NCBI GenBank assembly: GCA_018340805.1
Contig: JACMZG010001870.1
Span: forward strand, 15,587,651 to 15,651,650
Length of the DNA stretch: 64,000 nt
Source of the DNA: Microvelia longipes
Lineage: Eukaryota > Arthropoda > Insecta > Hemiptera > Veliidae
Direction of reading: 5' to 3'
Position 1 is the stretch's first letter. Each line of letters opens with the position of its first letter. Positions 54,620 through 64,000 of this stretch are shown here, piece after piece. The notes below the pieces were generated by a model, which was not told the DNA's origin, ran no database searches, and was given only the letters and a program-made list of their open reading frames with translations. Both the position numbers and the translations under genes were made by a program.

Positions 54620-55382
54620 AATTTGGAGTATCTGGATCTGTAGCAGAAGGAACAAACTGACTGGATCTGTAGCGAGAGGAAACAAACTGACTGGATCTGT
54701 AGCGAAAGGAAACAAACTGACTGGATTGTAGCGAGAGGAAACAAACTGAATGGATCTGTAGGGAAAGGAAGCAAATTGACTGGATCTGTAGCAAGAGGAA
54801 ACAAACTGACTAGATCTGTAGTGAGAGGAAACAAACTGAATGGATCTGTAGGGAAAGGAAACAAACTGACTGGATCTGTAGCAAGAGGAAACAAACTGAC
54901 TGGATCTGTAGGGAGAGGAAACAAACTGACTGGATCTGTAGGAGAGGAAACAAACTGGATCTGTAGCGAGAGGAAACAAACTGACTGGATCTGTAGGGAG
55001 AGGAAACAAACGACTGGATCTGTGAAACAACTGACTGGATCTGTGACAAACTGGATCTGTGGGGAAAACAAACTGACTGGATCTGTAGCGAGAGGAAACA
55101 AACTGACTGGGTCTGTAGGGAGAGGAAACAAACTGACTGGATCTGTAGCGGGAGGAACAAACTGACTTGATCTGTAGGGAGAGGAAACAAACTGACAGGA
55201 TCTGTAGGGAGAGGAAACAAACTGACTGGATCTGTAGGGAGAGGAAACAAACTGAATGGATCTGTAGGGAGAGGAAACAAACTGACTGGATCTGTAGCGA
55301 GAGGAAACAAACTGACTGGATCTGTAGCGGGAGGAACAAACTGAATGGATCTGTAGCGAGAGAAAAAAAACTGACTGGATAA
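54620..55382. repeat. 30-bp minisatellite, about 25 units
   Basis: The unit is AGAGGAAACAAACTGACTGG plus ATCTGTAGCG, with GTAGGGAGAGG and GAATGG variants. Indels in 54940-55080 create shortened units. The 30-base period keeps several frames open on both strands (up to 323 codons on the minus strand with SLFPLATDPV repeats). Overlapping long frames in several phases and out-of-phase indels indicate a non-coding array. Confidence 0.95.
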
Positions 55383-56879
55383 AACGTGATTTTAAAGTCA
55401 TTGTAGATAGTTTTGCTGGATACGAACCAGGGATATCCAAATATTTTGAATAATTTATACTGCAATATAGATTTAGATGCAAGATTAGAAAGTTTTATGG
55501 GACACCCTACCTTAACATCGTTTGACCATGATAGCTTTATTATGCTTTTGTAAATAAGTAATTTGTTATCATTGTTATAAATTATTGATAGTTAAGAAGA
55601 TAAAAGAATGTGTTTCTGCAATATTATAGAAAAGGTTCTAAAGAGCACGAGGAAAATAGTTTTCAAACATAAAGCCTTAATATCATAATATTAGAAAGGA
55701 TATTTACTGCCTTGGTAACAAGCTATTTGATTTACGTTACAAAATTTTAAGGTTCCTTCGGCCTTTCGGTTCTAAGAAAGCCTAGGATTAATAAGGACAA
55801 GGAAACAAGGAGAGTCTTAGCAAGGATTGTACAGGGAAAGTTGATTCAACACCCAGGACACTCCAGAGCCCTAGGATACTAAGGACACTGCAAGTAGATA
55901 AAACACATATTTTATACTTAGGTCACATTTCACCTTAAATCCTGTGTAGAAAACTTGAATTTCAGTTATAGTAAAACAAAAAAATTAATAAAGTAAAGTT
56001 AAATAAATTATATGATTTATGAAGGCTTAGGTGTCGTAACTTAATATTTTTTGTTAAAAAGTCTCCCATATTTAAAGAAGACTTTAAGCTCAGGAACTTT
56101 TGTCAATCAGCTTATCATTTAATTCATCTGAGAATCCACTGGTTGTTTGGACTTTAGTGGGTCTGTGGTTGAAAAATGGGAGGAGAAAAGAAAAGGAGAA
56201 TAAATTCAATTGTTATTGTTAGTATTAATTGGGTTTAAACATCTAATAATGCCAACAAGCCTTATATTTTGAACATAATACTATGCACTAGAATTGCAGC
56301 TTCTAGTAGTGTAGCGTGATATTACTCGAGTACATTTACACAAGCATTTATTTAAGTTTACCATAAATTATACGCGAGGATTTTGAGTACAATATAATAG
56401 GTCAAAGTGCATTGACTATTATTTTTACCGGAAAAATTTCGTAAATGTACAGGTAAGATAGAAGACACTATTTCGCATTAGACAGGCTGAAGTAGGATCA
56501 AAAAGAGCTAGTTGTAATATAACACGTGTAAATGTGACCATTTCGATCATCAATACCATTTTTCTAATAGATTTAGTTTATTCACGTCTATGCAGTAAAG
56601 CTATATGACTACATTACAGTTCCAGAGTTAGTGTGTATTTAGGCCACATTTTAACACTGATAAGAGGTTCTTGACTTAAGTTTGGAACTCAAGGTCTTAA
56701 ATTAATTAACTTTAAAGGTCTACAGCGACTTAGTCTCGGTGATAAGCTTCGTGTTACTTTGATACAAGACTTAGTACTTAATCTTGTTTTAGTTCAAAAT
56801 AGTTACTCTATATAAAGTTTTTGGAGGTGAAGCATCTTTGCTTTAAGTATTAACATTATTTTTATACAGCTTCAATTAA
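55383..56879. other. Gene-free interval
   Basis: Nothing recognised over 1.5 kb. Confidence 0.4.
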
Positions 56880-57685
56880 AAAAATATCGGGTACGACGAT
56901 CCTTAAACTTTTTCTCATCACATCTGATTTGCTACGCTCATCCTCCAAGCCTCGGACTCGCTTCGCTCGTCCTCAGAATATACAAGACGATAAATTTATT
57001 TTGCAACAAGTCCTAGGGCTCGCTTCGCTTGTCCTCAAATAGTAAATACATCCGTTTCAATCCCAGCAGTCACCCATCCAGGCACTGATGCTGACAACTT
57101 ATATGATTACACTCGATGCTGCTCAACTTTTATGATTACACTCGATGCTGCTCAACTTTTATGATCCATACAAATTATAGATATATTTGTCGTACAAAAA
57201 AGAAACACTGTACTTATTTTTACGCAAAGGTATACATTTTTACCCAATTTCAACTTAATTTGATTATTGTCCGATTTTTGACAATTCTTTAAAAAAGCGT
57301 ACACAAGATATTTAATAATAATGAGATAATTTTGATAATGAGATGAAACTTGGCACATATGTTAGTATTATAGATGGCTACATGCTTGCTAAATATCAAT
57401 TGGTTTGCATTAATTTCCTCGTTTTATGCTGAGGTATTATTGCGGGTTAATGACGCCATAAAAAATATTATCCGGATAGCAAAATTACACATATAGACTG
57501 ATTTTTGTACAAAGTTTCAACTCTCTAGCATAAGTACACTGGGAGCTGGAGCTACGACCATAACAGACACACACAAATGCAGACAGAAAACTTTGTGAAA
57601 ACTACTCACGAGGTCTTAAGCACCTGAAACGAATAATGCCGGTGACATCCCGGTTATGGATTTTACCGCGAACACAATCTTTTGT
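56880..57685 (-). repeat. 5S-like repeat family, copy 8, nearly complete
   Basis: + strand: ATCGGGTACGACGATCC, CTGATTTGCTACGCTCATCC, TCGGACTCGCTTCGCTCGTC, GGGCTCGCTTCGCTTGTCC, a 5S-like core with an internal duplication (57059-57165), TATTATTGCGGGTTAATGAC, GCCATAAAAAATATTATCCG, CTCTAGCATAAGTACACTGG, ACGAGGTCTTAAGCACCTGA and ACATCCCGGTTATGGATTTT. It ends GCGAACACAATC. Confidence 0.85.
57059..57165 (-). other. 5S rRNA-like core of repeat copy 8 with internal duplication
   Basis: AATCCCAGCAGTCACCCATC, CAGGCACTGATGCTGACAAC, then TTATGATTACACTCGATGCT GCTCAACTT twice in a row. The C-box side is the best preserved of all copies (TGGATGGGTGACTGCTGGGA on the minus strand). The repeated 30 bases cover the A-box part. 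Confidence 0.7.
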
Positions 57686-58356
57686 AAATTTTTGTTTTAG
57701 ACCATTAGTGCAGTAGGTAAATTAAGATTCTTTTGGTGGGCCAATCACAGTCTTTTATTCATCTGTCCTCATAATTGCCCCAGGATGTGTAACCGAAAAA
57801 AAAATGCCAACTTAAAAAGCTTAATTGTTTTGATTCTTCTGCCTATATTATGGAAAGAGTTGGTATAGTTTTTTTGCTATAGATTTTTTTTGGTAACCTC
57901 TAATCCCACCAATTTCTTTATTTCTTTTTCACTCCCAAAGAAAAATCAAGCCTACCAAACGGTGGAAATTTGATAAATAAACAAAGCCATCCGTAAATTA
58001 AGAGCAGTAAACACTTGTAGCTCTGGACATACCATGTTCTTTTTTATTTGTCGAAAGCATCAAATAATCTTATGCTTCAACTGACCCCATATCTAAATGC
58101 TACATACTTCAAACCTCTACAGAAGGAGAATTTATTTTAAGAAAAGGATTCGGAAACATTTCCCTAGCACCTGATCCTGTGGTAAGTAGAGATTGACACC
58201 AAATCTCTTAGGAAATCACTAAAAGCCAGAAACCTGTCTCTCGGAATGCCTCCCTTACTTCTCATGATATTGTAAGCAAAAACTTAAGCGTGGTGTCGTT
58301 TAGGAAATGAGAAAAAACAACATGAAGTAACTTAAATAAACCTAAAACCTTAGTAG
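57686..58356. other. Gene-free interval
   Basis: Nothing recognised. Confidence 0.4.
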
Positions 58357-58357
58357 G

Positions 58358-58506
<149 letters not shown>

Positions 58507-59318
58507 ACAATTTTGTGTGTTTTTCCAAAAAATCCATCTTCTATTTTCTCCTTTCAGACCTCAACCTCTTAAGCTCATTTTAAATATTGTTATTTGACTG
58601 ACTAAGTAGATAAGGGCATTGCAGACAATGTAAAAGAACAAAAGTCTTATACAATCACCAAGTCGATGATATTACTTACCTATTTCAATCTCGTTAACAT
58701 AATTATTTCTGCGAAATATTTCTTATTATATAATACGACAAGCTTGTAAAAATTAAGACTAAATATAAAAATTTTCAAAGATGTCGAAAGGAGTGAAAAA
58801 TCAGGTCGGAGAATAATATTAGCATTTCTCAATATTAAGAATTATTAATTTAAATATCACATCAAGAGTGAGATGAAATTCAATATCTTTCTAAGCAATA
58901 TGTCTAACATATTAATGTAAAACTTATTATAAGATTTATTAACAAATATACAAATAATAGGTTTAGTTTTAACGTAGTTTTGAAGCTAATGATTGACATA
59001 CGAAACAGTCTATTATTTTACCTCGGTGAATTCTTAGTAAGTCAAGCTTTTCTTAGAAAAAAAACAACTTTATCACCAAAAGAAAATCAAAGGACCAGGA
59101 AGATTTTAAAGGGTTTTTTTGAATTTTCTTATAAAAACTTCTCAAAGAAAATTTAGGGAAAAAGTTTTTGAATAAAAAATTGATAATATAAAATCAAACA
59201 GAAAAGTTTTTGTTATATATTTTTACACCTTCAATTTAAAATTTTTATTTTTTGGATGAGCCAATCAAAAATGCAAATAAGCAGAATGAAATTGACTCCT
59301 TTAGACATAAAAATGTAT
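58507..59318. other. Gene-free AT-rich interval
   Basis: Nothing recognised. Confidence 0.4.
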
Positions 59319-59635
59319 ACTAGAGGGGGCATAGCCTATCTCATTACATTGAGAGGCCAGAAACATCTTTTTGGGGCTCTCAGGGGCTCCGTGTAACCTC
59401 ATTGAAACCTCCCCCAAGAGTGAATTAAGGTTATTAAAAATCAATTTTGTTTTCGGTTCCCGAACGTTGCTTGTATTTTAATTTGCATTTTTAACGTTCT
59501 ACTATGATATGATATTGAAATTTTGTACTGATTATTTGATTGTATTTATAAGCGAAGTGGTCAGGTTACGGTGTTTCAATATTTAACTTATGCCCTATAA
59601 TAAGTTATAATCTCTCTAGTAATAATACCTCTATG
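59319..59635 (+). mobile_element. CATAGAG-ended MITE, copy C
   Basis: Begins ATACTAGAGGGGGCATAGCC, TATCTCATTACATTGAGAGG, contains GGGGCTCTCAGGGGCTCCGT, AACCTCATTGAAACCTCCCC, GTGGTCAGGTTACGGTGTTT and ends TCTCTCTAGTAATAATACCT CTATG. It is the longest copy in the window, about 315 bases. Confidence 0.7.
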
Positions 59636-59710
59636 TTCCTATGTATCATGTTATTATTAAAGGCAATTTTAATTGATATTAAAACCTTACAAAAACCAAA
59701 ATTTTCAAAC

Positions 59711-59936
59711 TTCATTGAAATCTCCTTCAAGAGTGAGTTAAGGTTATAATAAATCAATTGATTATTGCTTCCCGGACATTGTTTATTTTTATTTTTATTT
59801 TTAAATTTCTCCTATATAAGTTACTGTAATTTTGTAATGATTATTTTATTATATTTATAAGCAAAGGTTGTCAGGTTACTTTTTCGATGTTTCATAATTT
59901 AACCTGTAGGGCCCCTCTAGTAATAACATCTCTATG
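59711..59936 (+). mobile_element. CATAGAG-ended MITE, copy D, 5'-truncated
   Basis: TTCATTGAAATCTCCTTCAA, GAGTGAGTTAAGGTTATAAT, GGTTGTCAGGTTAC, GTAGGGCCCCTCTAGTAATA and TCTCTATG. It lies in the same orientation 75 bases after copy C, so it may be a tandem duplicate or a second insertion. Confidence 0.65.
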
Positions 59937-60204
59937 CCTTTAGAGGGAAAAATAGTAGTTAATAGCTGTGTAGTGACATTGTATTTCTATGAAACTTATT
60001 TATTGACTTTCTAATAAGTTGCATAAACTGATTATTGGAAGCATTTTTCTTAATTTTCTTCTGAGATTACTATGATGAGCACCGTTACTATTACAGCCTT
60101 TTGCTGCCAAGGCAGGAAAGTATTTAATTTTTTGGCAGATAAAGAAATTTTAAAGGCAAAGAAATTAAAATGTCTATCTTTTATTTACTTAAATTTTAGA
60201 CTTA

Positions 60205-60262
60205 TACCGTAGGTATGTAGGAAAAGAAGTGTGTTCGGACTAAAAGTCCGATAATTAAATTT
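60205..60262 (+). repeat. Terminal scrap of the 5S-like repeat family
   Basis: ACTTATACCGTAGGTATGTA, GGAAAAGAAGTGTGTTCGGA corresponds to the terminal hairpin and GTGTTCGCAAA segment of copy 2. Nothing of the body follows. Confidence 0.5.
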
Positions 60263-61011
60263 TAACCAACTTTTTACTTTACGTATTTTAAGATCGATAT
60301 GACTGTGATCAATATGATTAATACACTTTATCTAGGGACTCGGCAGTGCTACCGACATGTCTAGTGGTCACTGGTGACCGTCCTTTAGAAGATGCATCTC
60401 GAGGTTATTTTCACCCCCCCCCGGATTATTTTATTAAGGAAATTAAAAAATATAATTTTAATGTTAACTAAAAGCCGGAGGAATGGGTCTTGTTGAGCTG
60501 ACCCATTCTACCAAATTTCACATCTTTACCATTCATCAGGTGTTGAGATATAATGGTCCAAGTTAGGCAGTTTTGACACTCACTCATCAAAATTCTAAGG
60601 CACTTCCAGCAATATTAGACTCTTGAATTTCGGTATATAGATAAATGTTGATGTGAAACTCAATGAAAATCGTCAAAATCTAACATTTTCAGTTCCTTCT
60701 ACCTAATATGTTTTACCAAACTTGAAAGGGTAATCCTAACCTTAATTTAACGTATACAGAAAAATTTTGTCAACTAGCGCTACCCAGTAAAGCACACCAA
60801 AACTAAGAATATCCAGAGTTTTATTTTGACTGTACATAACAAATTATTTTTACGTCATTTATTTATTGATTAATTAACGAAAATGGGACTGTTTAGTAAT
60901 AAATAAGTGCTGTAATATGCTGAAACTAAATAATAATAGCAATATTATTTCTTGGCGTATTTTTGTAAGGAATTATGTCCAAGCTTACAAAAAGGAATAA
61001 AATTCCAAAAA
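60263..61011. other. Gene-free interval
   Basis: A C10 run lies at about 60414. Nothing else is recognised. Confidence 0.4.
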
Positions 61012-61416
61012 AAACATATGCGTGTAAAAAAAGAGCCATGTTTAGCGTAAAACGTTGTGAGATCATTGAATAAGCCAAATCGTAGGTTCCCAATAATGCT
61101 TAATATATGAGGTCTTGGCAGTTTCACTTTGTGACTTAGCCATTACGCAGCACACACAGAGATGCATAATAAGCTTATTAAATAGGCTGAATATATTATT
61201 ATAATGTCTACACTCTATACAACATGTTTAATAAGCTGTTAACAGCTGTTAAGCTGTAAACATGTTATCTTAAGCTGCTTAAGCCAAGTCACAAAGTGAA
61301 ACCGTCAAGACATCATATATTTACAAGCACTATTGGGAACCTACGAGTTGGCTTATTCAATGACCTTACAACTTTTGACGCTACACTTGGCTCTTTTTTA
61401 CACGCATGTGTTTTTG
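61012..61416. repeat. Inverted repeat with 130-bp arms
   Basis: Left arm 61012-61140 and right arm 61285-61416 are inverted copies with about 80 percent agreement by eye: AAGTCACAAAGTGAAAC, AAGAC.TCATATATT, ATTGGGAACCTACGA, TTGGCTTATTCAATGA, TGGCTCTTTTTTACACGCAT. Both arms keep an open frame (starting at GTG) that reads IGNLR.GLFNDLTTF, which I do not recognise. The 144-base loop is AT-rich with its own AGCTGTTAACAGCTGTTAAGC repeats. Confidence 0.75.
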
Positions 61417-61559
61417 TTGGTATAAACTTTATATATAATAAACAAGTAAATCAAGTTTTATTTCAATACGGCTACTACTGTTGTTTTTAATGCTATCTAC
61501 AGGTTTTGTTGGATCGTGATGTTCAACGACTTGGATTGTGACGTGAAAGCTCAACAACA

Positions 61560-61770
61560 TGAGCTTCTGAAGAATCATCTACCGTCGAAACTTGCTGTTG
61601 GATATAAATATCCCAGGTCCGGTTTAAAAAAAAACGCCATCATCAGCAGGCGGGGTAACACTGGAGCTCTCAACTAATAAAGTTATATCAGTGATTAACT
61701 CCTAGTCTCAATGAGCACGACTAGCCCTCTGAAGATAAATTTTCAGAGTATCGACGGTAGCTGGTTTTTT
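61560..61770 (+). repeat. Possible second type of hammerhead-like or Penelope end
   Basis: CTGAAGA (61567-61573) is followed 13 bases later by GAAA (61587-61590), with CAACAACATGAGCTT before and CTTGCTGTTGG after, which can partly pair. A related piece TCTGAAGATAAATTTTCAGA then GTATCGACGGTAGC lies at 61719-61755. Stem II does not form convincingly in the first and GAAA is lost in the second. Confidence 0.3.
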
Positions 61771-62104
61771 AAATTGCTTCTACAACTTGCGGTAAATACA
61801 ACATTTTTAATTTTAACATGAGCTTCTTTCGATTTTGAGCTTCGCCCTCCTTAACAGCTCAAGCAGCTATTGAGGTTGAGCAGGGCGAGTCCGATACAGT
61901 GAAGATAATTCCAGATGTGCCCCACATCTAGAATTTTTCTGATTATTTATTTATTTTTAATAGCTAAATCATCTTTTATTTATTATACAGAAATAACGTT
62001 TAAGAAGTACATGAAACAATATTATAAGTTAGTATAGCCAGTGGATATGTTCGGGCCGTGCCATGAGTTTATATTATTAGTTATGAAAATTAAAGAGGAT
62101 GGTC
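61771..62104. other. Gene-free interval
   Basis: GAGCTTCGCCCTCCTTAACA, CAAGCAGCTATTGAGG and GCAGGGCGAGTCCGATA at 61836-61895 form a GC-richer patch of unknown origin. Confidence 0.35.
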
Positions 62105-62332
62105 ATTCTTACTTCCGTGGGATCGTATAGGTACTCGATTTCGGCACCGGAGGTCCGGGGTTTGCAGCCTGGGCCATGCTCTAAGATTTTATTAATAGTA
62201 TTTTTATTAAAAATATTTCGCCAACTTTAATTGATACTTAAAAGATAGTGGGCGCAACTCACCTGAGGTGGTTCCCGCAGGGTGAGTACCCTGATGGGCC
62301 GAAAGGCCCTAAAACGAGCATTTTATTATTTT
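62105..62332 (+). mobile_element. tRNA-derived SINE, copy at 62.1 kb
   Basis: The head contains TTCCGTGGGATCGTATAGGT and box B-like GGTCCGGGGTTTGCAGCCTG. The body has TCGCCAACTTTAATTGATAC, TCACCTGAGGTGGTTCCCGC, AGGG, the hairpin GGGCCGAAAGGCCC and an ATTTTATTATT tail. It is the same family as 11877-12117, which is on the opposite strand. The head is more eroded than that copy. Confidence 0.75.
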
Positions 62333-63149
62333 TATATTCTTAATTACTATTACTTTAGTTATTAGCAAACACCTAAAATTGTTTCCGCAGGATATAAACA
62401 CAGATAAAAGCAAGACTCTAAACTGATTTTCATTTTAGTTCATAACCTGTGGCTTTGCCTCGTTAAAACTTACATGTCCTTTTAAAAATGTCTAAGCATG
62501 AAAATGTATTAGAGAAGGGTCCAGAATAATTTCAACATCAGCATAATTCTACTGGAGGCAGCTTAGGTTAAGAGGAAGGTTATAACTCAAAGTGAGTAAA
62601 GGGCAAAGCCAGCGCTAACATGAGAATAAATCTCTATGTTACATTCCAACAGAGATAAACTACCATATCACTATGTCACACTCAGTGACAAATAAAATAT
62701 TTGTCACAGAATTAGAAGGCCTAATAAATAATATAAATAGTCTGACATATTCAATTTTAGACTTATTACAACGAAAACAACAAAAAATAATTTAATATGA
62801 ATGAAACTTTTCAAATAATTTTAAACAAATAAAATAATTCAAATATTTAACTTAAAGAAATCCAATTTAGAGATGCAACCTTGTACTCGAGTTGCAATAA
62901 ATATCTATAGACTTAATATTTTAATGTAAAGTGCTAAGTTTCAGCCGTCACAACATAGAAAAAATTAAACGTGGCGCTAACAGAGACAGAAAATAAAAGA
63001 ACTTAACTAAAAGGGTTAATGGTAGTGAAAAATTTATTTAAAATTTTAAGGGAGGACACCATCCTTATTTCATGACAATGGCAGCAAGCGTGGATTAGTA
63101 ATAAACACCAAAGAAATTAAAACGAATCGCTAATCTCATGTGGTATAAA
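62333..63149. other. Gene-free AT-rich interval
   Basis: ACACCTAAAATTGTTTCCGC AGG at about 62370 may be another scrap of the SINE body. Nothing else is seen. Confidence 0.35.
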
Positions 63150-64000
63150 AAGGTCACTACTTTCATGTAGTAAAACAAACCTCACTACTTTCATGTGGTA
63201 TAACAAACCTCACTACCTTCATGTGGTAAAACAAACCTCACTACTTTCATGTGGTATAACGAACCTCACTACTTTCATGTGGTATAACAAACCTCACTAC
63301 CTTCATGTAGTATAACAAACCTCACTACTTTCATGTGGTAAAACAAACCTCACTACTTTCATGTGCTATAACAAACCTCACTACCTTCATGTGGTAAAAC
63401 AACCTCACTACTTTCATGTGGTATAACAAACCTCACTACTTTCATGTGGTATAACAAACCTCACTACCTTCATGTGGTATAACAAACCTCACCTTTCATG
63501 TGGTATAACAAACCTCAACCTCTACCTTCATGTGGTAAAACAACCTCACTACCTTCATGTGGTAAACAACCTCACTACCTTCATGTGGAAACAAACCTCA
63601 CTACCTTCATGTGGTAAAACAACCTCACTACCTTCATGTGGTAAACAAACCTCACTACTTTCATGTGGTATAACAAACCTCACTACTTTCATGTGGTATA
63701 ACAACCCTCACTCTTCATGTAGTATAACAAACTCACTACTTCATGTGGTAAAACAAACCTCACTACTTTCATGTGGTATGACAAACCTCACTACCATCAT
63801 GTGGTAAAACAAACCTCACTACTTTCAGTGGTAACAAACCTCACTACTTTCATGTGGTATAAACAAACCTCACTACCTTCATGTGGTAAAACAACCTCAC
63901 TACCTTCATGTGGTAAAACAAACCTCACTACTTTCATGTGGTCAAAAACAAACCTCACTACCTTCATGTGGTAAAACAAACCTCACTACTTCATGTGGTA
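63150..64000. repeat. 29-bp minisatellite, about 29 units, cut by window edge
   Basis: The unit is CCTCACTACTTTCATGTGGT plus ATAACAAA, with variants AAAACAA and CTACCTTC. Indels change the phase often. The array is still running at the last base. Frames on both strands (63472-63979) are by-products. Confidence 0.95.

Noticed and set aside
54511..55482. 323-, 286- and 166-codon minus-strand frames and 129- and 71-codon plus-strand frames
   Set aside because: They come from the 30-bp minisatellite. Unit-length changes shift phase inside the array, and no start context or non-repeat domain supports coding.
63472..63979. Frames of 60-111 codons with SLPSCGKTT-type repeats
   Set aside because: Product of the 29-bp minisatellite with frequent phase changes.

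Overview
The window looks like AT-rich, repeat-dense DNA from an animal nuclear genome, most likely an invertebrate and possibly an arthropod. That placement is inferred from a eukaryotic prolidase, a Penelope-like element, non-LTR and Tc1/mariner-type remnants, tRNA-derived SINEs, a 5S rRNA-derived repeat and very long AT dinucleotide tracts. There is no bacterial-style gene organisation. Only one convincing host protein gene is visible: an uninterrupted Xaa-Pro dipeptidase (prolidase) at 3477-4856 on the + strand, with all five metal ligands present. The rest is mobile elements, their debris, tandem arrays and AT-rich sequence in which I recognise nothing.

Layout. 0-3 kb: a 56-bp satellite running off the left edge, a small inverted-repeat element and a 21-bp minisatellite. 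3-5 kb: the prolidase gene. 5-13 kb: a partial tRNA-SINE, a 3' fragment of a non-LTR retrotransposon whose tail is interrupted by a 2.5-kb foldback Tc1/mariner-type element with arms of about 1.15 kb, a CATAGAG-ended MITE, and a 5S-like repeat carrying an inserted tRNA-SINE with a 13-bp target duplication. 13-25 kb: AT tracts, MITE-like elements, 12-bp and 140-bp-period tandem repeats. 25-38 kb: the densest part, with five copies of the 5S-like repeat, a cluster of hammerhead-like Penelope ends at 27.5-28.4 kb, and a 5'-truncated Penelope-like element (34703-35967) inside one of the 5S-like repeats with a 12-bp duplication. 38-53 kb: more AT tracts, nested inverted-repeat elements (42.6-43.2 kb), a decayed non-LTR pol on the - strand (45.4-46.4 kb), a 37-bp minisatellite and further Penelope-type ends. 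53-64 kb: two more 5S-like copies, a near-perfect palindromic MITE, a 30-bp minisatellite, two CATAGAG MITEs, a long inverted repeat, a tRNA-SINE and a 29-bp minisatellite running off the right edge.

The most interesting signals are two. First, at least eight hammerhead-ribozyme-like motifs (CUGANGA, a short stem II, then GAAA and a minimal stem III) lie on both strands, most beside shared Penelope-type terminal sequence and one inside the GIY-YIG-bearing element. Several have a 2-bp or palindromic stem III, as expected of ribozymes that work as dimers. Second, a dispersed repeat of about 0.75 kb has a core that matches 5S rRNA from about position 41 to 101, with conserved sequence on both sides of it. 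The two meet at 34.1-36.2 kb, where a Penelope-like element interrupts a 5S-like repeat.
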